In this document: in pieces, positions 11,048 to 24,768 of the stretch
Layout of the letters: each line of letters opens with the position of its first letter
Position numbering within the stretch: the first letter of the stretch is position 1
NCBI RefSeq assembly: GCF_001625305.1
Contig: NW_017802614.1
Location: 493,474-557,473, forward strand
Reading direction: 5' to 3'
DNA length: 64,000 nucleotides
Origin: Branchiostoma belcheri
Lineage: Eukaryota; Chordata; Leptocardii; Amphioxiformes; Branchiostomatidae
Translations under genes and position numbers: made by a program
Notes under the pieces: model-generated
Database searches by the model: none
The model's input: only the letters and a program-made list of their open reading frames with translations
What the model was told of the DNA's origin: nothing

Positions 11048-14000
11048 CTGAAACGTAAACAGAGACAAAGTTAGTAAATCATTAATCCACGGGCGATAAT
11101 TCAAGCATTCAGACATGATATCACCACCGTAACGTTAGCATTACTAAGTAACGTGAGGTTACCAGTTAACTTACAGAAACAGTTTACAGTCACTTTAAAA
11201 TTAGTGTAAATGTGTATCATGTGTAAAGCATGAAGTATACTTGCAATCAGCACTGATGCCATAACAAGCTACCTGCAAACATCATTTCGCACAAAATTCA
11301 ACACCGAGCACTTCGTCCCCTTTTTAAATACTCAAACATCAAACCTTGCTTTCTTATCTTATAAAAGTACAATGTACCCCCCATGACGATGTTTGAAATT
11401 CTATTAGCTGAAAGATAAATTTGGTATATAAACAGTGACCCCCGCAGTAACAATACGTCTCCGAAAGTTTCGTCATGTTCACGTGACGGCCGTGAGTGTG
11501 ATTGCACAAACTTATCATGTTTAACATCGTTAAGAATGCGTTAGGGGCAAACATGTAGCATAGCGCTGTCGAAGTGCTTCTGCTATTTCTTAAAACTCTC
11601 CCAAAAGGTTGCTGTGTTTCAGGGCCGCTGTTCGTGGGCTTGCGAATTAATTCATTTGTTAGTGGACAGAGCAAGATATCAATTGTTTGAGTTTCAACCA
11701 TTGACCCAATAGCGAATTTTTGACTGAATTATTGGCCTTCCTCACTTTATAATGATATACTATCTTTGACGCCAGGCCATTTGAAAATACGTGGCGCTCC
11801 GAAAACGTGCCGTCACGGTTATGGGTCAGAGCCGTCTGGAAGCCTGTAACGTTATCTGCCTGGTCAGTGTCAAGTAATAATACATGTAGTTCAAGTATAT
11901 TCCCTTGTCTAGGAAATATCTACATCGTGTCGGTTTAAAGCTAGGACAACCGACTCGGCTGAGAAAAATGTACTAACGGCCGCGGTGGCGTTCCACGGTA
12001 TTAGTTTAGAAATGCAATGTATACACTCAACTGACTGAAAAGAAGTGCTCCCATTCCATAATAACACTCGTGCTTGAACCATGACTTAAACTCAGAATTC
12101 TTACTAGTCCCGGTGACTGACACTTCCCAGTGCACATATTTTCATCTACGGGATGTCCGATTCTCTATTTCTGTTTTGATGCTGTAACATGGCCACTCAG
12201 ACAACATGCAGACAATCGCCGTCACGCACACACACACACACAAATACACGCACACAGATATGTGTATAATGTATATACATACGTGTAGTCATTTACGCAT
12301 AAAGGATCATAAAGCCATTCAAAAATACTATTGATGGAAATCATGTGGTACCTTCTATTCCCCGCCAGTGCACCATACGCCAGGGCAATCTCCGGTCATC
12401 TCCGTACGGACCGCTGTTGCACTGTCCTGGGATGATGTCGAAGTGACATCGGTGCGTTTTCCAGACAACAATGTAATTCAGGAAATGACCAATCAGCGTA
12501 CACTAAAAAGACGGAAGGGGATGCTGATCGGTGCACCCCTCTCCAGACAACTATTCCCAACACGATGGGATCACATTCTATCGTCCGACTGGGCTATCAA
12601 GTTACATTTGGCCCTACTCGGTTCCGGTGAAGGTCAATGTTAAATTTGTACTGAGACGGTCTGTTCTCAGACGGCCTGTTATGTCTAAAATGTTGATTCA
12701 TCACAGTAGAACTATTTCTTTGAGAAAGCCACAGTTTTAAATTGAAAACATTTGATTTACCTGATTTATATCATTGTTACATGTACTTATGAACCCTAGT
12801 ATCCCAGAACCAATGATGATATTTCTCAACTGTCAAAGCTTAATTATAAATTTTTAAAGAAAAGCTATCTCATGAATGGTTACAACACATAAATGGTAAT
12901 GACGATGTTATTGCATTCAATCCATGTATTTGAACACAAGACATATTCATGCGCAAGCTTCACATGGCAAAATGTAGCAACTATATAACAATCACAGGGC
13001 ACCAGTGATGTATATCAATGTGACAAGATATTATATAATTATGGTCATACACAATTGTACCTGTCACAGTAGGATGGTTCCAAGAACCATAAAACAACTT
13101 GGTTACAGCTGGAACTCCAGATAGTATTCTACAAAAGCGCCAGCTCAAAGTGGCGACACACACAAGAACTGTATTTCCGCAACAAATAAAACGTCGATAT
13201 ACTAGTACTTAAATGCCTCTTATATACATTTGTGCTTATAGAATATTTTTTTTATGAATATGTACAGACGATAGATGTAGATCTAGCGAAGTTATTTAAT
13301 TCAAAGGAAACATCACTATATAATGTTCTTTCGCATCTTCATAATCAAGGCGCAGCTTTCTTAAATCAATCACCTACAAGCTAAACTTCAAAATAGGAAC
13401 GCTTTACAGCATGACAAGCATATAATGCATCGGCAGTCACAAAGTCTGTATTCTCTTCTCTCTTGGGAAGAAGTCTTTTATGCAACATCAATCAGGTATA
13501 TACTACACAAGTCATCTTTACCTGGAGTATTAGGTACCGCGCTGGTGTTTGTACATAGAAAACGTGAGTGACTGGTTAACTTCTTTGCAACTTTTCTATG
13601 ATCATTTGATGATGGTGGTTTATGTACCCTGTTTCACTTTACCAACCCATTAATACACGTTTGCCATTACCTCTCAACAGAGGAAAATTATTCCGTTGCC
13701 GACTGAATAATCTTGAAGCTAGCGCTCTTTCACTTTCGTATTTTACACTGTTAAAGGCGGGCCGTGTGTGTCTCATGATAAATAAACAGTTAAACACTTT
13801 CAGCAACATCACCAGCACGGCGTTCTATGGTGTCCTTCTTATCATCAGGAATGACGTTCTGGGTGCTGTTGCTGGTAGCTGTCTAATACATCGGTCGGTT
13901 ATAATTTGGTCCTGAAATGTGAGCAAGCAATGTCAATACTAGTAATCAGAAGTGCTCGCATTCATGACATCAGACAATCAAAGATGCTTAATCTAAACGC

Positions 14001-14069
14001 TATGACAGGACAGCAATTCAAGACACAAGTCAAGGAATTTAATTGTAACCCTAGTGAATCTTCAATCCA
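11048..14069. other. Intergenic region between the FAM167-like gene and the tetraspanin
   Basis: About 3 kb between two minus-strand genes. It should hold the FAM167-like promoter or first exon and the tetraspanin 3' UTR. I see a CA microsatellite at 12226-12242 followed by AT/GT-rich sequence, and no coding segment I can support. Confidence 0.55.
12226..12242. repeat. (CA)n microsatellite
   Basis: A short CA run followed by imperfect CA/GT-rich sequence to about 12285. Confidence 0.8.
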
Positions 14070-17000
14070 CTACTTACTGTTGCGGCCTGAGGGCGGGTAC
14101 ATCTGCATGGGAGTGTCGCCCACCTTCCGCTCGTTGTTAATGGCGCTGTTCAGGCAGCAGACGGAGATCATCTGCCACAGCTACAAAGGGGAAATTACAT
14201 TCAAGCATTTTGTATTCGTACTACAGATTTGTTTGTTTCGCATAACCGGTAAACCGCCTTTAGGCGTAGCACATGCGTTTTGTACAGCGCGTATAAGCTG
14301 CGTAAGACCGGACTGCGTATTGAAGACCGGGCTGTTAGGTGCAACAAGGCTGAAGGAATCAACCAAAAAGATACTTGAAACATTTCAAAGTGCACATCAT
14401 TCTGCCCCTCAATTTTCACCGCATCTCAGCAATTCGGTACGCACTTCTCTCTTGCAACTTATTTTCTCTGCAGCCTGTCATCCCTCCTACATACCCTTCA
14501 AAACGTCAACGTTCCTTCTCTCAGCTTAGTTTAGATTTCATTCTTCTCTCCTGTCCCGCGATGAATTGATGCTTCTCCCTCTTTACTAACGTTACTCCAA
14601 CAAACACTAACACTCTCACAACCTTTCAAACGTACCTCTAGCGCGAGCAGGACTCCCGCCGCTATGTAGAAGTACATGGCGATGGAGTGGAACCAGGCGC
14701 TCAGTTTGCTGTAGCATCCATCCTAAAAAAAAGGAGCACATAGAACAAAACCTGTTTCATCATGTGTGTTGCACTGTCGTCCGTCTACGTATCTGGAGAG
14801 ATTAGAATAATCATAGTTCTCATACACACAAGTTTCTCCATGAAAAGTCGAATCAATTGGCCTATTTGAAATATGTAAGAATATTGATATGTGAGGAAAG
14901 GATATATAGTCTCATAAGACCGTTACAGATTCACTTACAGGGTATACATTAGAGGGTTGGTCGGTTGTTGGCGCCACAATGAGGATGGGTGTAGAGGCAG
15001 GTGTGCCTGTACCAGGGGTTGTGGCAAGCCCTACAGGGATGGCGGTTGTGGCAACAGTGACCGTGATGTTGAGGCAGGAATTAGGAATCGTCTGTCCGTA
15101 CTCGCTGGCACCGTCGAATCCACAGCATTGCAGCTGTGTAAAACAAAACGACGTCTCGAATCTTAGCTGCCAATATGATCATTCCTACTTCTTGTAACCT
15201 TTCTTCAATGGTAAGTACAATAAGGATGAGGGACATTTGATGGTCTAATAAGTTAAATCCATTGGAATAGTTGAAACAAAAAACAACATCTTTGGCAAAA
15301 CTAAAACCGTGAACCGTGTCTTCAAATCTTTGAACTAAACATGAACTGGGACTAGAACGGGTCCCAACAAAAATCAACGTTGTAATGTTTTTTTTTTTAA
15401 TCCTGCTCACAAATGGGTGTTTACATAAGGAATCAATCAATCAATCATACATATAAGTATCTATGTGAACTGATAGAAATGTTTAACTCAATGTAAAAAT
15501 GAAAGGCTCTTGCCTGATTTTGGATGAGATCTCTCGTCACTTCGTTTGCTGGCGTATGCCAACCCACCTTGAAGTAGGGGAGCAGCTGTCGAGAGAGATA
15601 ATTAACACAGCAATGAGCCAACGATTTTTTTAAAACATCGCACAAGTTTAGGTCCTAAAGTATCAATGTGATTGACATGTACATTTAATGAGATGTGGGA
15701 TCATGTCGAGGGTAAAATCGGAGAAAGAACTGCGACCAAGCTTGTTGGATAGCCTTTGAAAGAGGAACGGAGGGGATACTCACATACTACACAACACAAA
15801 AGATTGCATGGAACAAGGAGATCAGTTCGTTTAGCACCGGATCATATATCGGAATGCTTTGTCTCAACGTACAAAGAAGACAGAAATCGGATGAATGTAC
15901 AAACCAAACAGCCGGTTACCGTTACCAAAACATAATACAGCGTTCAGTGCACAGGTTTAAAATAGATGTCCCTTTGTGCATCATTGCTTACATTTTCCAA
16001 CATTCAGTTTCTATTTTCTGATGCACAGGTAGATCTAGACATGTCCTTGAACTTTCCTGTATCTCAGTGGACAATATGTCATTAGCCGTACACAGTTGAC
16101 AAGTTATACCATGTGTACTCACCAGTGTCAGGATCTGGGGCACCGCTAGGATGACAACAATGGCGATCTGGACGAGGAACAGCAGGATGGCAATCGACAA
16201 GAACTAGGAGGGAAACAAGAAGAAGTTCAAAGTTAAAGAACACATGGTGCACTAGTTAGCGCTGCACTAGTTAGTGTTTCACTAGTTAGTGTTGCATGTA
16301 CATGTATGATGAATTAATCGTCACTAAGATCGACTGAGAACATCAGTCAAGAGTTTTTTCTTCACTTAATCTTCTTTGGTACCGCACTCTCTCATGGAAA
16401 AACAACTCAAAATCTAATTTGGGAACTTTTGGACTGGAACATCCTAGCCCCGGGCAGACTGAAACTGAAACCTCCCGAAACCAACCGGAACCTTTACGTC
16501 ATCAACCCAGCGCCGCATAACGCAATAATTCAAGCATATACGCTGTATATTGTGCGCATACCGCTGTATTCTGCAAGGAAATGATGCACATTTCAATGAA
16601 ACAAATCTACCCAAAACGATATCTTCAAGTTTAAGCTGTACCAGTCACTGTTGAAACCTGTTAAGTAAACCTAGCGAGTTCAAGATGCTTTGCAACCAGT
16701 ATAACCTGGTGAAGTCACGGACCATAATGGCGACGCTGTTTGAGTTGATTAACACATCCAAACACTCCTACCTCACTGGAACCTATAGCGTGTGTTTAAA
16801 TACCTATTACTGTAGGATGGACATGTCGAGACACTAACCAGTTTGAGAAGGCACGTGCTGTCCTTACATCCACCGATGGTGCCAATCAGACCTGCATGGA
16901 AAACATTCAGTTTATTTGTTATTTTATCAGCAGGGAACACGTATCGACACGGTTTTGAAAGGGCCCTGGGGCAAAAACATGACGCATTTGGTACATACAT

Positions 17001-19743
17001 GTTTCATGTCACGAGCACACTTGCAACAGAAAAGGCAGAAAGGCGCATTCAGCAAACGTTGGTTAGATATCGTTTCTGCAGTTACGTATTTATGCTTCCG
17101 TTAGTCAACAAATTTTTCATGACCTTTGATGTTGGTCCAGGTTTCAGCATCTTCACAGAAATCCTACTTTACAAACCGATGAGAGGGAATGACTCGCACT
17201 TACCGACCAGAAACATGAGCCCGCCCAGTGCCATGGAGATGTACGTCAGGATCTGGGGAAAATTCATGACATGAACAAGTCAGTGTTTCGATATTGCCAG
17301 ATAGGACAGATCGAGACTTGCTGATACTTCAACGACAACAGCAAAACAGACATCCCTAGGACGAAACACGGTCAAAGAGCAGACTAATTTTGCAATGGAT
17401 GACAAGTATTTTGTTCGGATCATATCATGCATCGGTCGCCTTACGCCTGGCAAGTGACATTAGTAAAAGCCCTTGTACCCTCCATAGAACAAGTTCTACA
17501 GACAGGCGGTCAGACACATAACAATCCATTATTTTTCAAACCGTTACTTTCTCTACATTCACTGCTGGATTAATCTTTTATAGAATTGATGTAACAAAAG
17601 TATTTATATAAATACGTATGGGCTTTGGCATGGTTGCCTTTTGGTAAATGCCAGGAATTGATGAAAGCCTCCACGTCGTTTATGACCTCGCCATTAAAAG
17701 TACATGAAGGTCAGGGATAACTATAGCAAAACAGTTTTACGCACGGCATTTGCCCTGAAGTAGCCGATAATGGTGTCCAATCCCGGGACGGAAGTCGTCT
17801 TGTCCACCAGCATCCAGATCCCTATTCCCAGCACAGCGACGCCGATAGCCTGATGGGGATATACAGAACATTGTACAACTTGAACATTGTGACCTCGTAA
17901 CTTCGTCTTAGATATCAAGACGGAAACATTGTCACAAAACCACGTGTACGTTAGTAGATGTGACACCAGGGGTGGGTAGAAATGTCATGAAGTGTTTGCT
18001 GGCTGTCTGTTTTTCTTTTGTCGTGGCCTTGCCATTCTCGTATGACGCCAGAAGTGGTGAAATTCATCACGCAAGTGTGCGTGACCAGACGTTGTTTTCC
18101 TACCAGTATTGGAAGTGGAAAAGCGAAGTCATCCATTTAAAACTTCTCCATGTTAGCTCTTGAAGGTTTTGTTTTGTTGTAATTGTCAAGAGGGTCATTA
18201 CATGAGGGTACAGCATAAACACCAGTACTCCACACCAAATGACTGATCAAAGTGGCTGATCAACATGTGTGATACTAGTGCTCTACATTCGCACAAGGAA
18301 GATGAACACAAATGTTCTTATTACATGTATAGTAACTTTTCCAAAACCACTGTAATAAACAACATTGTAACCGCGACTTGGCACACGACTGTTCTTTTCT
18401 ATGTGTTTCAGTTTGTTTCTGACGGTCACTTCGTGCGTGATTCAAGGTATTACAAATAATTATTCTGTTAATACCGACAGACAATTTGTGGTTTTCAATA
18501 TGTATAATTGATAAACAAGCCATGGTTATCGGAGAATTACGAAATGAACAGAAGATTTGGGCATAAACATGAGTCTGTGACGTCCCTTAGAATTCGGCCG
18601 AGCATTCTGGGTCAAAGCTTATCTTTTCAAAGGCAAAGTGTGTCGGGTACTCCAACGTTTCAAGTTTGACGCGTGAGGTTTCCCATACACGGCACATGTT
18701 CAATGTTTTTTTTAACGGTGTCGCTCAATGCAAGGCCAATTATTTTTGGCCACTTCTACTAAGTTCTAGGCATAGAGCTAGAGGTATAGAACTGTAACAG
18801 CAACTCTTCTCCCTGAGTCAGAAACATCATGATTGAGACCAGCCCAATTTCTCAGTAGGGCCATGTTGATTTGATTATATGGATGACATCCGCGCGCGCA
18901 TGAATTTTCGGCCGTTTCCAAAAAAAAAAAAAAGTTTTCAACCATACTGTAAATCGTACAAAACAGTTGCAAAATGAGCAAAAATATACCATAAGTTACA
19001 AAAAAAATTAATAAAAATTATACCAATGTCGTAGAATGCCAAAATCAAACGAATAAAGACGAAATTGTAAAGAAATGAACTTGAAGACTACATTATTCGC
19101 CAAACCATATTCTGTGCCATTTGCTCAACCCTCATGACCACGTAGATTTCATAATGAAAAAAACTTTTTTTTTTGGCAAAACTTTTTTTTTATTCGCACG
19201 CGCGCATCAGTTTTGGGGCTCCCGGAGGATGTCATCCATATAATCAAATCAACATGGCCCAGTGAGGACTAACTGATCCAATAGGAGAAGCAGGGGTTAC
19301 GAGGCTGGTCGGGAAAATTTCCTTCCCCTTTTTAGACCATGTTAACAGAAGGTGATGGAATATTGGTCTTGTTCATGTAGCCCAGGAAGGGAAAAACATG
19401 CCACTCAGTCGTCTTGTCAAGAAGATTGAAATAAAGCCATTGACACGGATTGTTGCCAACCTCTAGAGCGTAACACACGTTTGTCTCGTTTTACAACGAT
19501 GGTCAAGGTGAAACACTTGGTCAGAAAGACCTAATTACGTACGGAATACACGTACACTTTTCCACCTCCTGGTCTAAAATACGTGTCTAGAGCCTTCTAT
19601 GTCTGTGGAAACCTTTGAAAAAGTATGGCCTGTCTTTGCAAACAGGAAAATGCCATCGAGTAAGATCGAAGAATGAGGCCACTCACCAGGAAGAGGGAGT
19701 TGACGAAGATGAACCAGCACTTGATACACGAGTTCCCCGCCAT
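14070..19743 (-). CDS. Tetraspanin with Thr/Pro-rich large-loop insert, complete
   Basis: Nine exons in coding order: 19743-19687, 17849-17745, 17252-17204, 16891-16839, 16203-16123, 15585-15514, 15133-14939, 14722-14636, 14171-14070 (stop TAG). The sum is 266 aa and all phases agree. Four membrane spans are clear: WFIFVNSLFLAIGVAVLGIG (1), ILTYISMALGGLMFLVGLIG (2), FLSIAILLFLVQIAIVVILA (3) and MYFYIAAGVLLALEMISVCC (4). The loop between spans 2 and 3 carries GGCKDSTCLLKL. The large extracellular loop has the hallmark CCG (residues 142-144), PNSC (to 159) and GC (206-207). Between PNSC and GC lies an insert of about 45 residues rich in Thr, Pro and Ala, with an N-glycosylation site (NIT at 161). 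Tetraspanins organise membrane microdomains. Juxtamembrane cysteines (C6, C9) are likely palmitoylation sites. The intron after exon 6 has a GC donor. Confidence 0.94.
15507..15516 (-). other. GC-AG splice donor in the tetraspanin
   Basis: Read on the minus strand the exon end is CAG followed by GCAAGAG, the usual context of the rare GC-AG intron class. The phase joins the CCG exon exactly (DLIQNQ then LQCCG). No GT donor nearby keeps the frame. Confidence 0.85.
18851..19266. mobile_element. Inverted-repeat MITE in tetraspanin intron 1
   Basis: A perfect 34-bp inverted repeat pairs 18858-18891 with 19227-19260 (GGGCCATGTTGATTTGATTA and onward). The ends extend imperfectly outward (CTCAGTAGGGCC against CTCACTGGGCC). 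Just inside both arms are alternating CGCGCGCG runs, then poly-A and poly-T runs. It is about 410 bp long with no coding capacity, so non-autonomous. I could not fix the target duplication or superfamily. Confidence 0.8.
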
Positions 19744-22259
19744 CGTAGCTCCAACAGCAGTAACTCTGGGCTGCTGAAGTTCAGTGTCTCGATCCGATTC
19801 ACAAGGAAGTTTTCTTGGTTCACAAGGAAGTTCCTGTCGTCAGCCGCAGGACGCCCGTGCGAATGTGGGTCGGGTTGCGTCAGTACCACCCTCCGCTGGT
19901 CCAACCCTATATCACTTTCGCGAATCTATGGAAACCAAGAGTAATGTAAATAAACCAAGGCGACATCCAATACTTGTGAAACCGTTGAATGACCCTGTCT
20001 ACTGTCGGCACGGCACGTAAGGTTACACAAACGTGAGGTAATCAATACAGACCCTTCACGTGCTTTGAAAGAGACTTCCGAGAAGTGTTTGATGTTTAGG
20101 GAGGTGCGGGGGAGGCGGCTACCTCCCGCTATGAACTTGAACTAAGATGATGTTGACAAATTTTGATTTCTTTTCACGAACATTTAAACCATCTTTTGAA
20201 GAAATAGAACTCTTCTGCTTATCAATTGACTCTTTCAGAGGCGACAAAAGGTTCGAACTCAGATGCGTCACTCAGATGCGTCAGATGGGAATCTGTTATG
20301 ACGTTTCAGAAGATGATGGAAAATTATTGAAGCAGCTGTATAGAAAGAAATTTTTAAAACGCCTCGGGGCTCAACCTCTTTATCTATCATCTCCTGACGC
20401 CAACCATGCATACAGGCACATACTCACGGCCCATCTATTTCTATCTTTTCCATCTATTCAAATATCAAGCGAACCAAATGGGCATCCACGGGACTATAAA
20501 TTCTAAATAATGTACACAAATCAATCACAAAAATCGTTCTTTTTTTCTGTCCACGCACATACGCAATTATGGTAGGATTACCTCGACGTTTCCTCTGACG
20601 AAAAAATAGATATTATTGAGCTGGTCTTACCTGAATTTTTACAACTGTGGCCCTTTTATGAGCAGAGCGAATAAGCAGCAACGACACAGAGTAGCCAACT
20701 GCAAGACTCAAATATTATGGTCCTAAAACACACTATCTGTCTCGTGAACCTGACATTCGATAGTCCGTGCCCTTTCGTGTAAGACTCGCCTAACAACCGC
20801 GGCAAACACTCCGGGCCTACCAAGGTGCATACCTCAAAACATCAATCAACCTTTCGGACACGGAAGGTTGCAATTATTTACATCGGGCCGTGTCATGAAT
20901 TATGCAGCATCCGCTTCTCCCAGGGGTAAATGTTCCTCAGTAGTGATACATGTAATAGGTACGTCGGAATTCTGGCATTCATTACGTTTATGGAGAAGAT
21001 AAATACAACATTATGAATTATTAAAGCGATATGAATAAACAGTCCTATCATCATTGCTGACTCAAAGTTCAATGCCCTTTTGATATGAAAGCGTTCTTGG
21101 TATATTTACATGTTATGTTTCAATGCACCAAGGAAAGACTAATTTTTGGCCACGGTCAAATTTAATTTCTTCACATTCTACCTGGCCCTTTCAACCTGAA
21201 ACCCTACTCTACCACATCTTTACCACATCTTAAAGCGCCGGTGCCTTTCACAGTAGAAAGGTAATTATGAAACCAAGAGACAAAACAAATTAAAGCCATG
21301 CGAACCCATGCCTCTTTCGATTGATGGTGTTGTTTGCTTAATTTCTTAAAAAAAAACAGCTAAAGCTGGTTGTAGTAGTCTGATTAAATTGTACAGAGGC
21401 CATCCTTTACAAGCTAAAATCTTAAAAATGACGAATTTCTACTCATATACGCCCTAATTTGCATAAGTTGAATCTTACATTATCCATCGTGACAGAATTT
21501 ACGCATGTGACAGTTTATAGATTAGAGTCATTACACGAACATTGTATAATAAACTATGCAAATTACGTCCTTATTCAGGATAACGTTAACGTATTCATCG
21601 TTACTAATGTTACATACGCTATTATTACAAACGAAAATCATATGACTAGTACACACCTACACATTCTGAAAGAAAGCCATTTTTAATTTTTTTTTCCAGC
21701 AGAATGTCCTGGCTATGAAAATGAATTTTGGCCAAAGCACAGATCTGTGAAAACGGAGAGCATGTCTTGCTGAGCTACTTTGTTGTCAGGAAACATTTTG
21801 ACCCTGCGCTACTGCTGTATTTTTCAGGCATTTTGTCAACTTGCTGGCGGCTGAATTCCAGTGCCGTGACCTGGCACCACCATTACATACGTGCAGCGCG
21901 ATGGGGTCCAGCTGTACGATAGGCTGCTGATCTCGTTACGTTAAAGGAGAAAGTAAGATTCTCACGATAATCACTATGGCTTTTGTAAAGCTGCGTCTCA
22001 TCTCATGCTACCAATGCATCAGATACAGCAACGACTCTTCATATATTCATTCCTACAACAAGCCTCTAGTCTATTGTAGGGATATTTAGCATTTCTGTAA
22101 CAGTTACACGTACACTTTCTCACGGAGGATTATTTCCAGCAAGGAGGTCTCTCTTTAACCTCATTGTGTCCGCTAAACCTGTTTGCGCCCATTAATAACC
22201 CTTTTAGGGATTGTACAGAAGGGTTATTCATTATGTCAGCCCCTACCTCAAACCAACAT

Positions 22260-22445
22260 ATATCAGACAAATCCACACATAAGTCCGTAAGCTACACACG
22301 TACACAAGCATATACACTACACACATGCCACCCACTTTCACACACCACACACACTCTACGTACACTTACACCTAGGCTACCCACACATAACGTCACATAC
22401 ACAACGATGCCTACACTATATCACACCAAAAACACACAACCTAAC
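22260..22445. repeat. CA-rich low-complexity stretch
   Basis: Degenerate ACAC/CACA-rich sequence with scattered T and G. It has no fixed period and looks like a decayed microsatellite. Confidence 0.7.
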
Positions 22446-22844
22446 CACACATTATCACGCAAACATTAGTAAAATCTATATTTTGCGGAGGTCATTGAGC
22501 AGAATTAACAAGCGGTTACGCCGACCAAAACTATCTTATAATAGTATGAGACACTTCCTTGCGTCGCTCGGGCTGACTGTGACCATCTTTACCTCATCAA
22601 GGACGTGAGAACTACTTCTCAATGTTACTGTTCCAACAAAGCTGTAATTACCTGCTTTTATGTACCCAGGAGTTAATCAAGAAGACATTTGAGAAGACCC
22701 CTCTTACCTTGTGGAGATACAAGAGTAGAAAACACGGATCCCCCCTGCTGTGCTCGCTCCTACGTGAAAACGAAAGTACCCTGTCACTAGAAATCTGTCC
22801 ACGTCCACAGTTCCCGTAACCTTTACCAACTAGTCCCACAGAGT

Positions 22845-22858
22845 GCCGCCATTTTGAG
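22845..22858 (-). promoter_or_regulatory. YY1-like motif in a GC-rich patch
   Basis: The plus strand reads GCCGCCATTTTGAG, so the minus strand reads CTCAAAATGGCGGC, matching the YY1 consensus that often sits at transcription starts. It lies about 3.1 kb upstream of the tetraspanin start codon on the same strand. It could mark that gene's promoter or a distal first exon. The assignment is an inference. Confidence 0.35.
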
Positions 22859-24756
22859 GAAGAAAATGAGGACCGCCTCTGCGCAGTGGGTTGTGACTGT
22901 GTTTAGCCTTCTTGTCAGCTGCGAACCCCGGGAGAGACTTTGTGTGGCTTAGCTTTGTTTTCTGCGTCAATTAATATGCAGGTACACGCGAGGGCGGCTT
23001 CAAGACAGACTGCTGTGTTCGGTTTGTAGCAGGCTTAAAAAAGAGGTTAAATTCAATTCACATTTTCTCACGACAGTCCAATAGCACGATTAAATGACTT
23101 CACATACAGCCAATACTAGAAATGAGTAATGTAAAATGATCTGTCAAAGCACATTTTTGATGTGTACAACCTTTCTATCATTCCAGTTTTTGCAAACATT
23201 CTAATGCTTGAAGAATCAAGCAATATGTTATATGAGAATATTTGAATTCCAAAAACCGTGCCTATTTCAATTAGCTTTTTTAAGATCCCCCCCCCTAACA
23301 TGACGAAACAGCAGAGGTTTCTAACAAGGCATGCACATGAGATCATAATTCGGCATATGACGCCTACCTATCACAAAGGTTAAACCTATTCAACATATTA
23401 CATACGTACTTCATAGTATGGAATATTATCATTTTACGCGAATGACTTATGTGAATTACGTTATCAAGCAAATTTATAACATAGATATAGATATAATATA
23501 ACTATATAATATAGATTAGACACAAAACAGTTGTGGAGACGGCAATGACAAATAATCAAACTCCAAATTCTAAAAAAAATACAACAGCTCAGTGCTCAAA
23601 GCCCCAATTGAATACTTTCTGCCCTTGATCACGCACAAATATTCATACAGATACACGATCTAGTTCTTGAGATATCTCAAGCATACAAATTCTATCATAA
23701 CAAAACTTCACTCTACCGGGTCGCTTTCCCTACAGCGTAGGTGATGGGGAAGTAAGGGTCAGTTTTCCACTGTTAGTAACCCAGACATAGCGCTGGCCAA
23801 CCTTTGAGCAGCGAACTCCCTTCTTGCCCCAAACCACTGGACCGTGAACAGTCACCGCCATTCATTTCCGAGGTCTCTATTTTCAAAGGACAACACAATT
23901 TGCATAAAGTTTGCCGGCCGGCCTAAAGGGTTTCCGCTCCACTTCGCCTCGTCGGGAATTCAGTGCCGTGACCTCGGGGGCAATCAAACTAGAGTTCCAG
24001 GACTATGTAACTTACATGTATCTATTGTATATAGATTTTGGGATTAACCGTCCTCATTACATAAATAATTCCGTAATAATTCATGGATGACATCCTTTGA
24101 ACAAACAAAAAGTGATGCGAGTGCAAATAAAGGAAAAATATGCATAATTTCTAAAATTTGAAGACGACTTACCTGATGAAAGACCCACGATAAATGATGT
24201 ATTGTTCACAAGCACTATACCATGTACTGTGTGTTCAACTTATTTGTCATCAGTTAGAATTAGAAATTAGATCTCTTTTTTGCTTTTTTTTCGTCCAATT
24301 TTGGTGTGTCCAGAGTGTGGCATCCATGTAGGCCGTGTGGGTTCTTATTCAACTCGCTGCGGTACAAAAACGCCGCTATTACTCAGCGGAATGAAGTAGA
24401 ACCGCACCTAAAGGTGTTAACGTCGTGATGTGGATACCGATTCGTCCAATAGAATACATCAGTGCAGACCAATGTTTGGTTTACGGGAATAAGACTGTGT
24501 CAGAGTACAGAGTTACATGCTGACTGGCTGCCGAATGGCCAATGGGTATGCCCGAAGGGTTCTAATCATCATCGGCATTAGGTTTCTAATATCTACCTGA
24601 TTTACTAATTGTCAAATTGCCCCTGGCCAATCAATAAAAGATTATAAAATCTATAGATGTTAGCAACGTACTGAAAAAGAAGTCCCCGGCACCGCTAAGA
24701 AATTTGTCATCCAGCGCGCCCCAAATATGTCATCTTTTCTCTGCGTCAGGTGGCAT

Positions 24757-24768
24757 CACGTGACGTCA
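24757..24768. promoter_or_regulatory. Overlapping E-box and cAMP response element
   Basis: CACGTGACGTCA combines a perfect palindromic E-box (CACGTG, 24757-24762) with a perfect palindromic CRE (TGACGTCA, 24761-24768). It sits in a more GC-rich local context 1.4 kb upstream of the TMEM200-like start. Function is inferred from consensus only. Confidence 0.4.

Noticed and set aside
20147-20506. 119-codon open frame upstream of the tetraspanin
   Set aside because: No domain recognised, composition like the background, and no splice sites that would extend it.
22870-22956. Signal-peptide-like short frame (28 codons) on the plus strand
   Set aside because: It starts in a good hydrophobic pattern but stops quickly, and no donor leads to a further exon I can support.
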